DNA from: UBA3076 sp964646435
GTDB taxonomy: Bacteria > Desulfobacterota > Dissulfuribacteria > Dissulfuribacterales > UBA3076
Assembly: GCA_964646435.1 (NCBI GenBank)
Contig: CAZYEJ010000022.1
Location: 1-32,070, forward strand
DNA length: 32,070 bases
Direction of reading: 5' to 3'
The position numbers and the translations under genes are program-made. Every line of letters begins with the position of its first letter. Within the stretch, counting starts at the first letter, position 1. The notes beneath the pieces were generated by a model that worked only from the letters and a program-made list of their open reading frames with translations, searched no databases and had not been told where the DNA came from. Below are positions 23,685 through 31,579 of this stretch, one piece after another.

Positions 23685-23926
23685 GGCCGGACTACAAGCT
23701 GTTTTCCGTCTTTTTCCAGGACCCTGGTTATGGGGGCTGCATCTCTGTCTAAGGGCTCGTCTGTACCTTCCTGCCAGCCGTCCTCACGGATCTTCTGACG
23801 TACATATCCTTCCGGATACATGAAACCTATCGCCACCAGCGGGACTCCCAAATCACTACATTCCTTTAAGTAGTCACCAGCCAAAAAACCAGAATACGTG
23901 GCCTGACCATGCCCCAAAGGAACCAC
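23657..23926 (-). pseudogene. glgP: Alpha-glucan phosphorylase, N-terminal fragment
   Basis: TYSGFLAGDYLKECSDLGVP then LVAIGFMYPEGYVRQKIRED and GWQE match the family segment TYSGGLGxLAGDxLKxxSDLGVPLVxVGLLY...GYFRQxIDxDGWQ. A Gly-Leu-Gly triplet is missing after YSG. Residues before ATYSG are unlike phosphorylase, so the 5' end is another junction. The frame closes as VRPGMMSFHSS, where the next conserved block (HDVFPFQL) continues in a different frame, with ~100 or more residues lost between. Confidence 0.8.
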
Positions 23927-24004
23927 TCAACCAAACACTTAAAGGCTTTAATAGCCCTTTCCCCGCGTCGTTGCATCTTTGATCTTTTGAATCTGTTATG
24001 TTAA

Positions 24005-25015
24005 TTAGCCGACCACATTCTGTGGATTGCTGCTAAAATAGGCCTTGAGGTTTTCAGCACTGGTGACCAGAATTCGCTCCAGGGCCTCGCTGGTATTGAA
24101 CGCATTGTGCGGCGTCAGGATTGCTCGTTCTGAACGCATGATTGAAAAACTCTCCATTGCTTCCTTCAGCGTGATGGCCGCGAGATCATCTCTTTTGAGA
24201 AACTCTTCTTCGATCCAGATCTCTTCACCTTCAAAGGTGTCCAGAGCTACTCCTCCCAATCTGCCCTCACGCAGAGCTGCAGCAACAGCTTTGGTGTCAA
24301 CGACCTTTCCTCGCGCGGTGTTGACAAGCAAGGCTGTAGGTTTGATCAATCGCAATCTCTCTGCATTAATCAGGTGATGGGTAGACGGGAGATATGGCAC
24401 ATGCAGGCTAATAACATCAGCCTGCTGCAATACCTCATCCAGGCTAATAAATCTCACTTGGAATTTTTCCGAAAGAGTAGCATCGGGTTTCAGATCAAAC
24501 GCAATTACCTCCATCCCGAAGGCCCATCCAAGCCTTGCCATGTGACAACCGATTCGACCCGTTCCTATCAGACCAAGTGTCTTTCCTTTGAGATCCACAC
24601 CCTTAAGGCCGGCACGGCTAAAAAATCCCCGTTCCACCCGTTCAAATGTCGGTTTCAATTTACGGGCCAGGGCTATAATGAGACCAAAGGCATATTCGGC
24701 TACTGTGTTATCGCCGTAAGCAGGGACATTGCATACAGTGATGTTTCGAGACTTGCATGCCTCTAAGTCAATATGGTCAAAACCGGTGGACATGGTAACA
24801 ATTATGCTTAGTTGAGGCAGCAGATCCAGTACTTCCCGTGTAACCTGAGATTGGATGAATATTCCCATTCCATCCGCATCTTTTGCAATAGTTGCCGTGT
24901 GTACATCAAGAGGCTTTTGACTAAAACTCAATTCAAATGCTTTTTCCTCCTCAAATGCCTTTAACAACACAGCCTGTTCTTTTTCATCTACATTAAAGAA
25001 AGCCAGTTTCGTCAT
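24005..25015 (-). CDS. D-2-hydroxyacid dehydrogenase (D-lactate dehydrogenase-like)
   Basis: A 336-residue NAD-dependent enzyme reducing a 2-oxoacid such as pyruvate to D-lactate. NAD loop GLIGTGRIG (148-156) lies in the Rossmann domain; catalytic Arg235 in VNTARGKVVD, Glu in LDTFEGEE (about 262-265) and His303 in ILTPHNAF form the active site. VTMSTGFDHIDLEAC is the substrate-side motif of the D-LDH subgroup. As a fermentative exit it fits with the glycolytic genes nearby. It is intact. A 16-base match to its 3' end at 15.7 kb suggests a former second copy. Confidence 0.88.
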   Translation of the reverse strand: MTKLAFFNVDEKEQAVLLKAFEEEKAFELSFSQKPLDVHTATIAKDADGMGIFIQSQVTREVLDLLPQLSIIVTMSTGFDHIDLEACKSRNITVCNVPAYGDNTVAEYAFGLIIALARKLKPTFERVERGFFSRAGLKGVDLKGKTLGLIGTGRIGCHMARLGWAFGMEVIAFDLKPDATLSEKFQVRFISLDEVLQQADVISLHVPYLPSTHHLINAERLRLIKPTALLVNTARGKVVDTKAVAAALREGRLGGVALDTFEGEEIWIEEEFLKRDDLAAITLKEAMESFSIMRSERAILTPHNAFNTSEALERILVTSAENLKAYFSSNPQNVVG

Positions 25016-25044
25016 GATAATCGCTCCTTTACCGCGCTGATCAC

Positions 25045-25152
25045 TTATTTGGCCGCAACATTTTCCACATTATCTGGACGGTTTGACAAGTAATGCAGTA
25101 TAATTAGCCGTCCAATGCGTCCCAAGCCATTAATGGCAACTTTTTTCATCAT
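25045..25152 (-). pseudogene. gap: Second gap gene: first 35 codons only
   Basis: ATG-ATG after AAGGAG gives MMKKVAINGLGRIGRLIILH YLSNRPDNVE and then NVAAK-stop. KVAINGLGRIGRLILRHY is the NAD-binding start of glyceraldehyde-3-phosphate dehydrogenase and parallels the complete gene at 27.5-28.5 kb (KIAINGLGRIGRLVLRHYLS). The family continues VAANDL; here VAAK-stop marks the deletion joint. It sits 29 bases upstream of the hydroxyacid dehydrogenase. Confidence 0.8.
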
Positions 25153-25234
25153 AGAAACTCCTTGTATACACCTCTTTTACTCGAATCGATGTTTAAAGAC
25201 ATGACAGACCCTCTAACCATGACAAACAGTTACC

Positions 25235-25476
25235 TCAGAGGATGATAAAGAAAGTAGAGCCGGAAAGGATGCCCCAGAATGCGCCCAACTCGCCCCACAC
25301 TTCTTTATCCGGTCACCGGTATCGTAATAGCCGACCGCATCCTCCTCGGTATGGTAGTCCTTTCCAACAATGGACAGTTTTTTCATGTCAAATCCGGATT
25401 TCTGCAATTCCTTGACAAGCTATTCAGCCTTTGTGTGGTTGTTACAAATTGCGATAGTTGTATTTTTCCCCGACAT
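25235..25476 (-). pseudogene. DUF1269/general-stress 17M-like protein, N-terminal fragment
   Basis: ATG at 25476 has GGAGG 7 bases upstream. It reads MSGKNTTIAICNNHTKAE-stop (TAG) -LVKELQKSGFDMKKLSIVGK then DYHTEEDAVGYYDTGDRIKK. A one-base shift is then needed to read WGELGAFWGILSGSTFFIIL before TGA. An internal GTG/ATG reading is possible but the glycine-zipper end is out of frame. This N-half complements the C-half at 18.5-18.7 kb, but the two come from different copies, since each has its own leader repeat. Confidence 0.7.
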
Positions 25477-25492
25477 TGTTTGATCCTCCTTT

Positions 25493-25513
25493 TTTATTTT
25501 GACTTCAATCCTT
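25493..25513. repeat. 21-bp leader repeat (also at 18708-18728)
   Basis: TTTATTTTGACTTCAATCC plus TT occurs at both DUF1269-like fragments. Here it lies in the 5' leader just upstream of GGAGG; at 18.7 kb it is fused directly to the C-terminal coding half. Confidence 0.7.
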
Positions 25514-25584
25514 GCCGGTAGGACCGCAATAAGAACCAGGAGGATTAAGTGAACATGCAAATTGGAAAAAGAAAGGCGTTTCAT

Positions 25585-26273
25585 CTATATTATCACCTGA
25601 CTTCTCAAAAAGGGCAACCGCACGCTAAAGGTTACACCCTTTTCCGGGTTGGACTGGAAAGAGACACCTCCTCCATGGGCCTCTACGATCTTTTTCACAA
25701 TACCCAGGCCCAGACCAGTTCCTGCTTTTTTTGTTGAAAAGAAAGGATGAAAGACATTGTCACGATGTTCTTCCGTTATCCCGCATCCGCGGTCAGCCAC
25801 CTTCAACAAGACTTCGCCGTTCCCCAGATGAGTCCTGACCAGTACATGCTCTCCGGCCGGAGAGGCCTGAACTGCGTTGGTGACCAGGTTCAGGATGACT
25901 TGCTCTATTCTGGGACCATCCAGCAGAAGCAGAGGCAAAGACGGCTCGAGATCAGTTTTTAGCTCTACCCCCGACTTCCTTGCCACTGGTTCTGCCACTT
26001 TCACAGTTTTCATCACCAGCTCATTCAGGCTTATTTCCGTGGGCTGAATCTCCAGGGGTCTGCCAAAGTCCAGCATCTGCTTTACCATGGATTCGAGACA
26101 GGCTGTTTCTTGAACCACAATCTCCAGTTTTTTCCGGTTGGGATCTTCCTGCCGCAGTTTTCTGGAAACCTGGTTTGCAAAACCACCAATAGCCATAAGG
26201 GGCGTTTTCATATCGTGGGCTATCTCGAATACGGCCTTTCCAGCAGCAGCAAGTCTCTCGGCCTGGAGAAGAA
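25585..26273 (-). pseudogene. Second histidine kinase, membrane sensor deleted
   Basis: From LLQAERLAAAGKAVFEIAHD to the end this is the cytoplasmic core of a kinase paralogous to 20585-21595: His in EIAHDMKTPL, N-box NLVTNAVQAS, F/G boxes and HGGGVSF. The membrane sensor half is missing. The frame enters through an IS21-like end (RWFKGDHILLQ), giving a possible 242-residue ORF from 26313 that would be cytosolic. 25668-26099 is base-identical to the first kinase. The C-terminus carries a few extra residues (FLRSQVII). Whether the soluble core is made is unknown. Confidence 0.75.
25668..26099. repeat. 432-bp identical block, copy 2 (pair of 20650-21081)
   Basis: Same orientation as copy 1, 5,018 bases apart. 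It covers the kinase catalytic core only. Confidence 0.9.
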
Positions 26274-26320
26274 TATGGTCACCTTTAAACCATCTAAAAG
26301 TGATCACTTTCAAATCGGCG
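26274..26320. mobile_element. IS21-family end relic with two terminal repeats
   Basis: TGGTCACCTTTAAACCATCT (26276-26295) and TGATCACTTTCAAATCGGCG (26301-26320) are 25 bases apart and alike in their first 16 positions. This is the arrangement of the multiple terminal repeats of IS21-like elements. The kinase homology stops exactly at its left edge. No istA or istB coding sequence remains. Confidence 0.5.
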
Positions 26321-26478
26321 TTAATAATCAGGCCAGAAACAGGTTGTCAGGGGCCAAAACGTCTATTTCCCCTTTTATCATTACACATGATCATAAGAAT
26401 TTTTGACCCGCACTCCAAATAATAATGTAGAATGTGATGTGTGGTGCTTGGAGATCCCGATTCGTTCCAAATGGCACA
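26321..26478. other. Spacer between IS relic and mscS fragment
   Basis: No supported gene. It may include more of the eroded IS element; no homology recognised. Confidence 0.3.
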
Positions 26479-27255
26479 CTACTTTTTAAAAATATGCGAA
26501 ATTTCCGGAGAAATTGAACGTAGATGGAGATCCCTTTGTGGAAACGGTATTTCGATCCCGGCCTCTTTAAACTTACGGAAAAGTGCAAAGTAATAATCGC
26601 TGAGCAAGTCGGAAACAGGGAGAAGGCGCCTCATCTGGCACCAGACCAGCAAGGAGAAGTCGAGGCTGCTGTCCCCAAATCCCTCAAACCACACTCTTAA
26701 AGGGTGGGCACCATCTTCTATGTTTGTAGGGATCTCCTTGGCAACTTCTATAGCCAGTTTAGCAACTTCATCAGGGTCTGAACCATAGGAAACCCCAAAG
26801 GGAATCCTGAGCCTCCGCCAGTCATCTCCATAAGTCCACGTAGTCACCCGGTTAGAAATGAAATCGGAATTAGGGACGATAATATCAAGACTGTCATAGG
26901 TTTTAATAACAGTGCTCCTGATAGAGATATCCTTAACCTCACCCAATAGGCCGTTTTCCAATTCCACAATGTCTCCTACTTTTATAGTTCTTTCGGTCAG
27001 AAGAATGAGGCCGCTTATAAAATTGTTAGCGATCGTTTGAAGACCAAAGCCGATACCAACGCCTAACGCACCTAAAATGATGGTGATCTGGTTCAGGTTT
27101 ACCCCGGCCGTAGAAAGGGCTACCAGTACGATTAATAAGAGTAGAAAGTAATAGCTCAGAGTGGTAATGGAATTTACAAGCCCGATAGAAAGACTGGCCC
27201 TTTCGATTAGAAAGGTAGCCAGCTTTTTGCGTATCACCCTTAGGGAAAAAAGATA
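26479..27255 (-). pseudogene. MscS-type mechanosensitive channel, N-terminally truncated
   Basis: The frame carries the pore helix and cytoplasmic part of an MscS channel: TILGALGVGIGFGLQTIANN-like sequence, FISGLILLTERTIKVGDIVE, VKDISIRSTVIKTYDSLDII and VPNSDFISN, then the alpha/beta C-terminal domain. These channels release solutes on hypo-osmotic shock. One upstream helix (ITTLSYYFLLLLIVLVALST) remains, but before YLFSLRVIRKKLAT the sequence switches to an unrelated oxidoreductase at about 27,250. Larger MscS proteins have several more N-terminal helices. A product from an internal start could still fold, but channel function is doubtful. Confidence 0.75.
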
Positions 27256-27465
27256 TTTTTTGTAGCAATTGGCATTAATTTTACAATTTTTTCTACTGTT
27301 AAAAACATAGGAGGAGGTCCACATGCTACTAAAATTGAATTTTTGCAAACATCCTGTAATTTTTCTAAAATATCAGTGGCCCTTCCGACCTCTCCTCTCC
27401 ATTTGTTGTTAGGATGGCTGACTAAAATATGGCTCTCTATATCCAATCCCTTAAATTCAATTGTT
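27240..27465 (-). pseudogene. Hydrogenase/sulfur-reductase gamma-type flavin reductase fragment
   Basis: The frame ATIEFKGLDIESHILVSHPN continues to VGRATDILEKLQD and then LVACGPPPMFLTVEKIVKLM PIATKNIFF. CGPPPM is the NAD-binding end motif of HydG/PyrK-type FAD reductases, which normally continue SLERRMKCGxGxC into an iron-sulfur site. The break falls in a T-run just before SLER, where mscS begins. The N-terminal FAD domain is missing as well. About 70 residues remain. Confidence 0.65.
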
Positions 27466-27482
27466 GCTCAGTGCAAACGCCA

Positions 27483-28490
27483 TCAACCTCTGTTATCCAT
27501 ATAAGACGCCAGATCAAGCAAGCGCCTCGAATACCCGAATTCGTTGTCGTACCAGACCAGCACCTTGACTACCCGGTTCATGACCACCCTGGTGGATGGG
27601 GCATCAACAATGCCTGAATTGGGATTGCCAATGATATCAGCAGACACAATTTCATCATTGTTATAATCCAGAACCCCCTTGAACGTACCATTGGCTGCCT
27701 TTTCCAGGGCTGCGTTCACGCGTTCCACTGAAACATCCTTTTTGAGATAGGCCACGATATCTGTCAGCGCCCCATCCGGAATCGGGGCTCTCACCGTAAT
27801 GGCATCCATCTTTCCCTTCAATTCGGGAATAACTATAGCTATGGTCTTGGCCGCACCCGTGCTTGTGGGAATCAAAGAAGCCGCGGCGGCCCGACCCAGA
27901 CGCCTCTTTCGAGTTGGACGGTCTATCAAAGATTGGCTGGCCGTATAGGCAAGGATGGTGGTTACCATCATGCTCTCTATCCCGAACTCATCATTGAGAA
28001 TCTTGACCACGGGTGCCAGAGAATTGGTGGTACAGGAGGCATTTGAAATAATGTGATGCGCCTGAGGGTTATAAAGCTTCTCGTTTACCCCCATGACTAT
28101 GGTCAAATCGGCACTTTCGGAAGGGGCGCTTATAATCACCTTTGATGCCCCGGCTGCAAGGTGTTTTGCCGCATCTTTCCGCCTTCTGAAAAACCCGGTA
28201 CACTCCAGCACAATATCCACACCGAGTGACTTCCAAGGCAGATTCACAGGGTCCTTTTCATTGAAAATAGCAAGTTTTTGAGATCCCAGCTCGAGATAAT
28301 CCTGGCCGGATTCTATGGGGAACGAAGCTCTTCCATGTACAGAATCATACCGTAACAGGTAAGCAAGCTCATCGGTCGGGGTGAGATCGTTGGCTGCGAC
28401 GATTTGGAGATTTTTTGGAGGATCGGATAAATAGTGGCGCAACACCAACCTTCCAATACGTCCAAGACCATTTATAGCAATTTTTTTCAT
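27483..28490 (-). CDS. gap: Glyceraldehyde-3-phosphate dehydrogenase, type I, catalytic His replaced by Leu
   Basis: A 335-residue phosphorylating dehydrogenase of glycolysis. NAD-binding INGLGRIGR, nucleophile Cys153 in NASCTTN, PTSTGAAKTIA and WYDNEFGYS are all present and the length is normal. The general-base His, expected 27 residues after the Cys in a (T)T(V/I)HAYTATQ motif, is Leu180 here (TTILAYTASQ, codon CTT). The following loop also has an unusual basic run (RPTRKRRLGR). A mutated or decaying enzyme is likely; an altered-role enzyme is possible. A second gap copy at 25.1 kb is reduced to 35 codons. Confidence 0.88.
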   Translation of the reverse strand: MKKIAINGLGRIGRLVLRHYLSDPPKNLQIVAANDLTPTDELAYLLRYDSVHGRASFPIESGQDYLELGSQKLAIFNEKDPVNLPWKSLGVDIVLECTGFFRRRKDAAKHLAAGASKVIISAPSESADLTIVMGVNEKLYNPQAHHIISNASCTTNSLAPVVKILNDEFGIESMMVTTILAYTASQSLIDRPTRKRRLGRAAAASLIPTSTGAAKTIAIVIPELKGKMDAITVRAPIPDGALTDIVAYLKKDVSVERVNAALEKAANGTFKGVLDYNNDEIVSADIIGNPNSGIVDAPSTRVVMNRVVKVLVWYDNEFGYSRRLLDLASYMDNRG

Positions 28491-28838
28491 GGCAAATACC
28501 TGCTGTTTTGAAAATCATTAATGAAGGATTGACGACACCGCCATTTAGAATATTGGCTCAACCGTAATTTGTGTGATGCTCAAACCCGTCAACCGGAATC
28601 AGTGTGGTGAATAAAATCAACATGTTACGCAAAACATTGCTAATATATCAACGGTTTAACAAAGGTATAAAGGGTAAAAAAATGACAATATTTAATATTG
28701 GCATAACCACCTGTAAAACAACGAATAATTGACAAAAAGGGGATGATTTACCACACCAGTTCCGGTTGACCCAGAATATTCATCATGGGTACAGGTAATG
28801 TCAATGATAACATCCTTGACCATAATACACATGACTTG
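28491..28838. other. Intergenic region, no gene seen
   Basis: AT-rich spacer between gap and the ACT-MBL gene. No RNA gene, repeat or credible frame. A TTGACG-17-AATTAC pair on the minus strand is a weak possible gap promoter. Confidence 0.4.
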
Positions 28839-30452
28839 TTATTTCTCATTCACACTGACTTGCCCAGCAACAGCCTCCGTGGCCTTCCTAATTTTTTCCT
28901 CATCACCCAGATAATAATGCTTGATCGCATTCAGGTGTTTGTTATTTCCCCCCTTATAGTGCTCAATCTCTCCATAAGTTTCCAGACCGTTTTTTTCTAA
29001 AACGGAAATCACACCATGTCCTCCACAGATTAAACATCTCTTATCTTGCAGAGCCATTTTTTTGTCAACCTCTTTGGCAATCTGGAGTAAAGTATCCCTT
29101 TCCTTAGAGGCTATCCCACTATCTACATTGACAGAAGTCATAAGAATCTTGGCCAAAATGTTAAATTTTTTTCTTTCTTCTGAGAGACTACCAAAATTGA
29201 TAAGGCTATCTCCTGTAAAAAGAAGTCCATATTCGGTACATAGGAAAAATACCTGTCCATAAAGATGGCCGCCCAGACTTTCTAACACTTCAAATTCTAA
29301 TGGCCCCACATGGAAACGATAGACAATTGGGAAAATATTTCTTAAGCCTAGCACTTGGCTGGAGAAAATCTCTATCTTCCGGGAAGGAGTAAACTTAGAG
29401 AATAAGTTAATTAGTTTTGTATATACTTCTTCTAAAATAGAGTTCTCCATCTTTGACCCATAGGCCCTATTGGCCCTTTCAATGGCTTCAAGAGTTCCCC
29501 GATGTAAAAAGGAAATAGCGTCGTAAAATCCCCCTGCCCCAGCATGGTCTGCGTCAGCATGGGTAATAAAAATGCGCTTTAATTTATTTAAATTCCCCAA
29601 ACCATATCTTTGAAACATTTTAATTACATCTGAATGATATATACCAAATCCTATATCAAACATTGCCATCTCGTCAGGAGTATTAAAGACAAAAATATTA
29701 CCACCGCAAGGCAATTGAAAACAAAAAAGCTCTATGTCTTCTTCCAATTTTATGTGTTGTACATCTGCATAAAAATTACTTCCGGTTGTTTCCTTAAGAG
29801 TTTTGCCAGTAAGAATAATACTTTCAAACACCTTTTTTGGTTCCTGCTTTAGGTTTGTTAACTCCTGGACAATGTGATTTATGTCATGAAGTAACTTAAG
29901 CAAAAATTCGTCTTCTGCTGTCCCTATAATCTCTCGCAATTGCTGGGCAAAACGAAGGTAAAAAACTGTATCATCCAGATGTTTGCCTTTGGTATCATAT
30001 TCTAAAATTTCAATCCGGTAACGAGACTTTAATTCACTCAACAACTTATCTATAATTGCGTTTTTTTCTATGGTTAAGCTCACTGTTAACCTATCTGGGT
30101 GTTTCCCTCTTTCGTCAAAATCCAAAAAATCAATATTTGCGCGTGCAGAGGTGATATAGTTTAGAAACTCAAACAGAGCACCTGGCTGGTTGGGCAAATA
30201 GATATTGAATTTTAAAAACCCAATTGGCTCTAAAGATTTCTGCAAATAACCAATTTTATATAGCTCTTCTTTGATTCTTTCATCTGCTTTTTTAGAGGGT
30301 ACCGTAATTTCAAAAAATACTGTGTGTGGGTCTATGCGGTAGTCGTAATGAATACGACTGATGTTGCCTTCATATTCCCGAATGATTTCGGCTGCCTTAT
30401 GCAACGCGCCCGGTTCATCCGGCATTCGCGTAATAAAGTGCAATTTTTTCAT
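28839..30452 (-). CDS. Two ACT domains fused to a metallo-beta-lactamase-fold hydrolase
   Basis: A 537-residue cytosolic protein. Residues 1-75 (HFITRMPDEPGALHKAAEII) and ~78-150 (FNIYLPNQPGALFEFLNYIT) are tandem ACT domains, which usually bind amino acids. A helical linker (~160-215) follows. From ~240 there is an MBL fold with metal motif THADADHAGAGG (His298, Asp300, Asp302, His303), then LESLGGHLYGQ, LLFTGDSL and CGGHG for the remaining ligands. The substrate is unknown; flavodiiron-like or lactonase-like chemistry are only guesses. GGAG lies about 9 bases before ATG. It is intact, and part of its 3' coding sequence is repeated at 19.85 kb. Confidence 0.85.
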   Translation of the reverse strand: MKKLHFITRMPDEPGALHKAAEIIREYEGNISRIHYDYRIDPHTVFFEITVPSKKADERIKEELYKIGYLQKSLEPIGFLKFNIYLPNQPGALFEFLNYITSARANIDFLDFDERGKHPDRLTVSLTIEKNAIIDKLLSELKSRYRIEILEYDTKGKHLDDTVFYLRFAQQLREIIGTAEDEFLLKLLHDINHIVQELTNLKQEPKKVFESIILTGKTLKETTGSNFYADVQHIKLEEDIELFCFQLPCGGNIFVFNTPDEMAMFDIGFGIYHSDVIKMFQRYGLGNLNKLKRIFITHADADHAGAGGFYDAISFLHRGTLEAIERANRAYGSKMENSILEEVYTKLINLFSKFTPSRKIEIFSSQVLGLRNIFPIVYRFHVGPLEFEVLESLGGHLYGQVFFLCTEYGLLFTGDSLINFGSLSEERKKFNILAKILMTSVNVDSGIASKERDTLLQIAKEVDKKMALQDKRCLICGGHGVISVLEKNGLETYGEIEHYKGGNNKHLNAIKHYYLGDEEKIRKATEAVAGQVSVNEK

Positions 30453-30646
30453 CCTGCTTCTCCATGACGATAGTAAAATTCAGACATGTTTTGAACAATG
30501 GCCTGAGCGGCATCAGTCAGCCATTACCTGCATGGCCTTTTCTAAAGGGGTATTTTTGTAAAAATACAACTCTGCTTCCAGTGGTCTTGGTTTTCCCAAT
30601 TTTACCTACCTATAATGATGTATGGTCGTCCGGGTTTCAGGCGTCC
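30453..30646. other. Spacer with a small palindrome and a possible gene tail
   Basis: GTATTTTT/AAAAATAC (30550-30567, 2-base loop) is followed on the minus strand by a short frame YKNTPLEKAMQVMAD-stop that faintly resembles a CBS-domain segment. Too short to call. Confidence 0.3.
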
Positions 30647-30769
30647 TCACTCTTCTCCTTTGACCTCCACCCTCTCAGCCGCCCATTTAAGGAGGTCGGA
30701 AAGCTTTTTACTGCCCTGTTTTTCCCCTTCCTTCAGGGCAACCTTAGTGTCATCTATGCGTTTATTCAT
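30647..30769 (-). CDS. Small charged protein, 40 residues
   Basis: MNKRIDDTKVALKEGEKQGS KKLSDLLKWAAERVEVKGEE. It is rich in Lys and Glu and probably helical. Its ATG overlaps the end of the preceding 20-residue ORF by 8 bases, suggesting coupled translation. Not recognised as a family member. It could also be the tail of a longer ancestral gene now split by a frameshift from the hydrophobic ORF upstream: read together they would resemble a signal-anchored short helical protein. Confidence 0.45.
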   Translation of the reverse strand: MNKRIDDTKVALKEGEKQGSKKLSDLLKWAAERVEVKGEE

Positions 30770-30824
30770 TAAAACCACTGATCAGCCAAAGTGCTAAAAG
30801 AGTTGCAAAAATTACTTTTTTCAT
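30762..30824 (-). CDS. Tiny hydrophobic peptide or signal-sequence remnant, 20 residues
   Basis: MKKVIFATLLALWLISGFNE then TAA. It has a lysine n-region and hydrophobic core like a signal peptide. ATG overlaps the TGA of the upstream helical gene (ATGA), and a GGA motif precedes it. It is either a membrane micropeptide or the start of a protein whose body is the next frame (30647-30769). Confidence 0.4.
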   Translation of the reverse strand: MKKVIFATLLALWLISGFNE

Positions 30825-31579
30825 GACTTGTCTTCCTTATCTTTCTTTAAGGCATGCTTTGCACCCTGTAAGATCCCTGATACTGCTCCCTTTGCTATAT
30901 CCAAGGCCCGTTTTGATAGTTCCTTGGTCTCCTCGGCTGCGGTGTGTACTGTCTCTTCGGTGAGCTGCGCCGCTCTACCAAAGGTATCTTTGCCTAATTC
31001 CTTAAAACGATTTGAGACTGCCTCAGCGGCTTCACCTGCCTTCTCCTTCAGGGTAGAGGGAATTTTCCTGGTCTGGTCTGCAATTTCAGTAAGCACATCA
31101 CCTGCCACCTTGCCGGATCTGCCGGCCACTCCGCGTATGGTCTCAAGAAACAGGTCTCCAACGGCCTCAAGGTCTTCCTTGGTCTGAGCAAGGTCCTCTG
31201 TGACAAAGGACTTGGTCTTTGCACCTGCGGCGGATAGCGTCTCTTTTGTGGACTCCACTGCAGAGGTGACACCTTCCCTGGTTCCCCGTACTGCGCCACT
31301 AGCTACCTCGCGTATATTGGTGTCGGCCTCCTCTGCGGTCTCAACTGCGGCGGAAATCACAGTATGAGATACTTTTTTTATTCTGTCCGCGCTGAAATGC
31401 GCCTCTGCAAGGGCCTTTTTCGTTGCATCCCTGGTAATTTCGGCAACAGTTTCCTCTACGTCCTTTCCGCTATCGATCACCCGCTTTACAGCCTGTTTGA
31501 CAGTTTCCCCGGTCAGGCCTAAAAGCTGCGCGTATTTCAACTTGGTATCGGTGACAGAGGTCTCTATGTGTTCTTTCAT
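30821..31579 (-). CDS. Alanine-rich amphipathic helical protein (apolipoprotein/LEA-like)
   Basis: A 252-residue cytosolic-looking protein made almost entirely of repeating amphipathic helices rich in Ala, Thr, Lys and Glu (TAEEADTNIREVASGAVRGT, KETLSAAGAKTKSFVTEDLA). There is no membrane segment. The 11-residue-like periodicity resembles late-embryogenesis-abundant or apolipoprotein A1/E-like repeats; such proteins often coat membranes, storage granules or protect against desiccation, but none of this is shown here. It begins one base after the stop of the similar upstream gene (TAG-ATG) and its own stop overlaps the next ORF. A phasin-type role is an alternative. Confidence 0.65.
   Translation of the reverse strand: MKEHIETSVTDTKLKYAQLLGLTGETVKQAVKRVIDSGKDVEETVAEITRDATKKALAEAHFSADRIKKVSHTVISAAVETAEEADTNIREVASGAVRGTREGVTSAVESTKETLSAAGAKTKSFVTEDLAQTKEDLEAVGDLFLETIRGVAGRSGKVAGDVLTEIADQTRKIPSTLKEKAGEAAEAVSNRFKELGKDTFGRAAQLTEETVHTAAEETKELSKRALDIAKGAVSGILQGAKHALKKDKEDKS

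Noticed and set aside
22815..23926. Programmed frameshift linking the two glgP frames
   Set aside because: About 100 or more conserved residues are absent between the frames, so a ribosomal slip could not restore the protein.
18443..25425. In-frame TAG codons in the APC permease and DUF1269 genes read as pyrrolysine
   Set aside because: Both genes are also truncated or frameshifted, the residues at these positions are ordinary Lys/Gln sites in the families, and no pyl genes are in view. Nonsense mutation is simpler.
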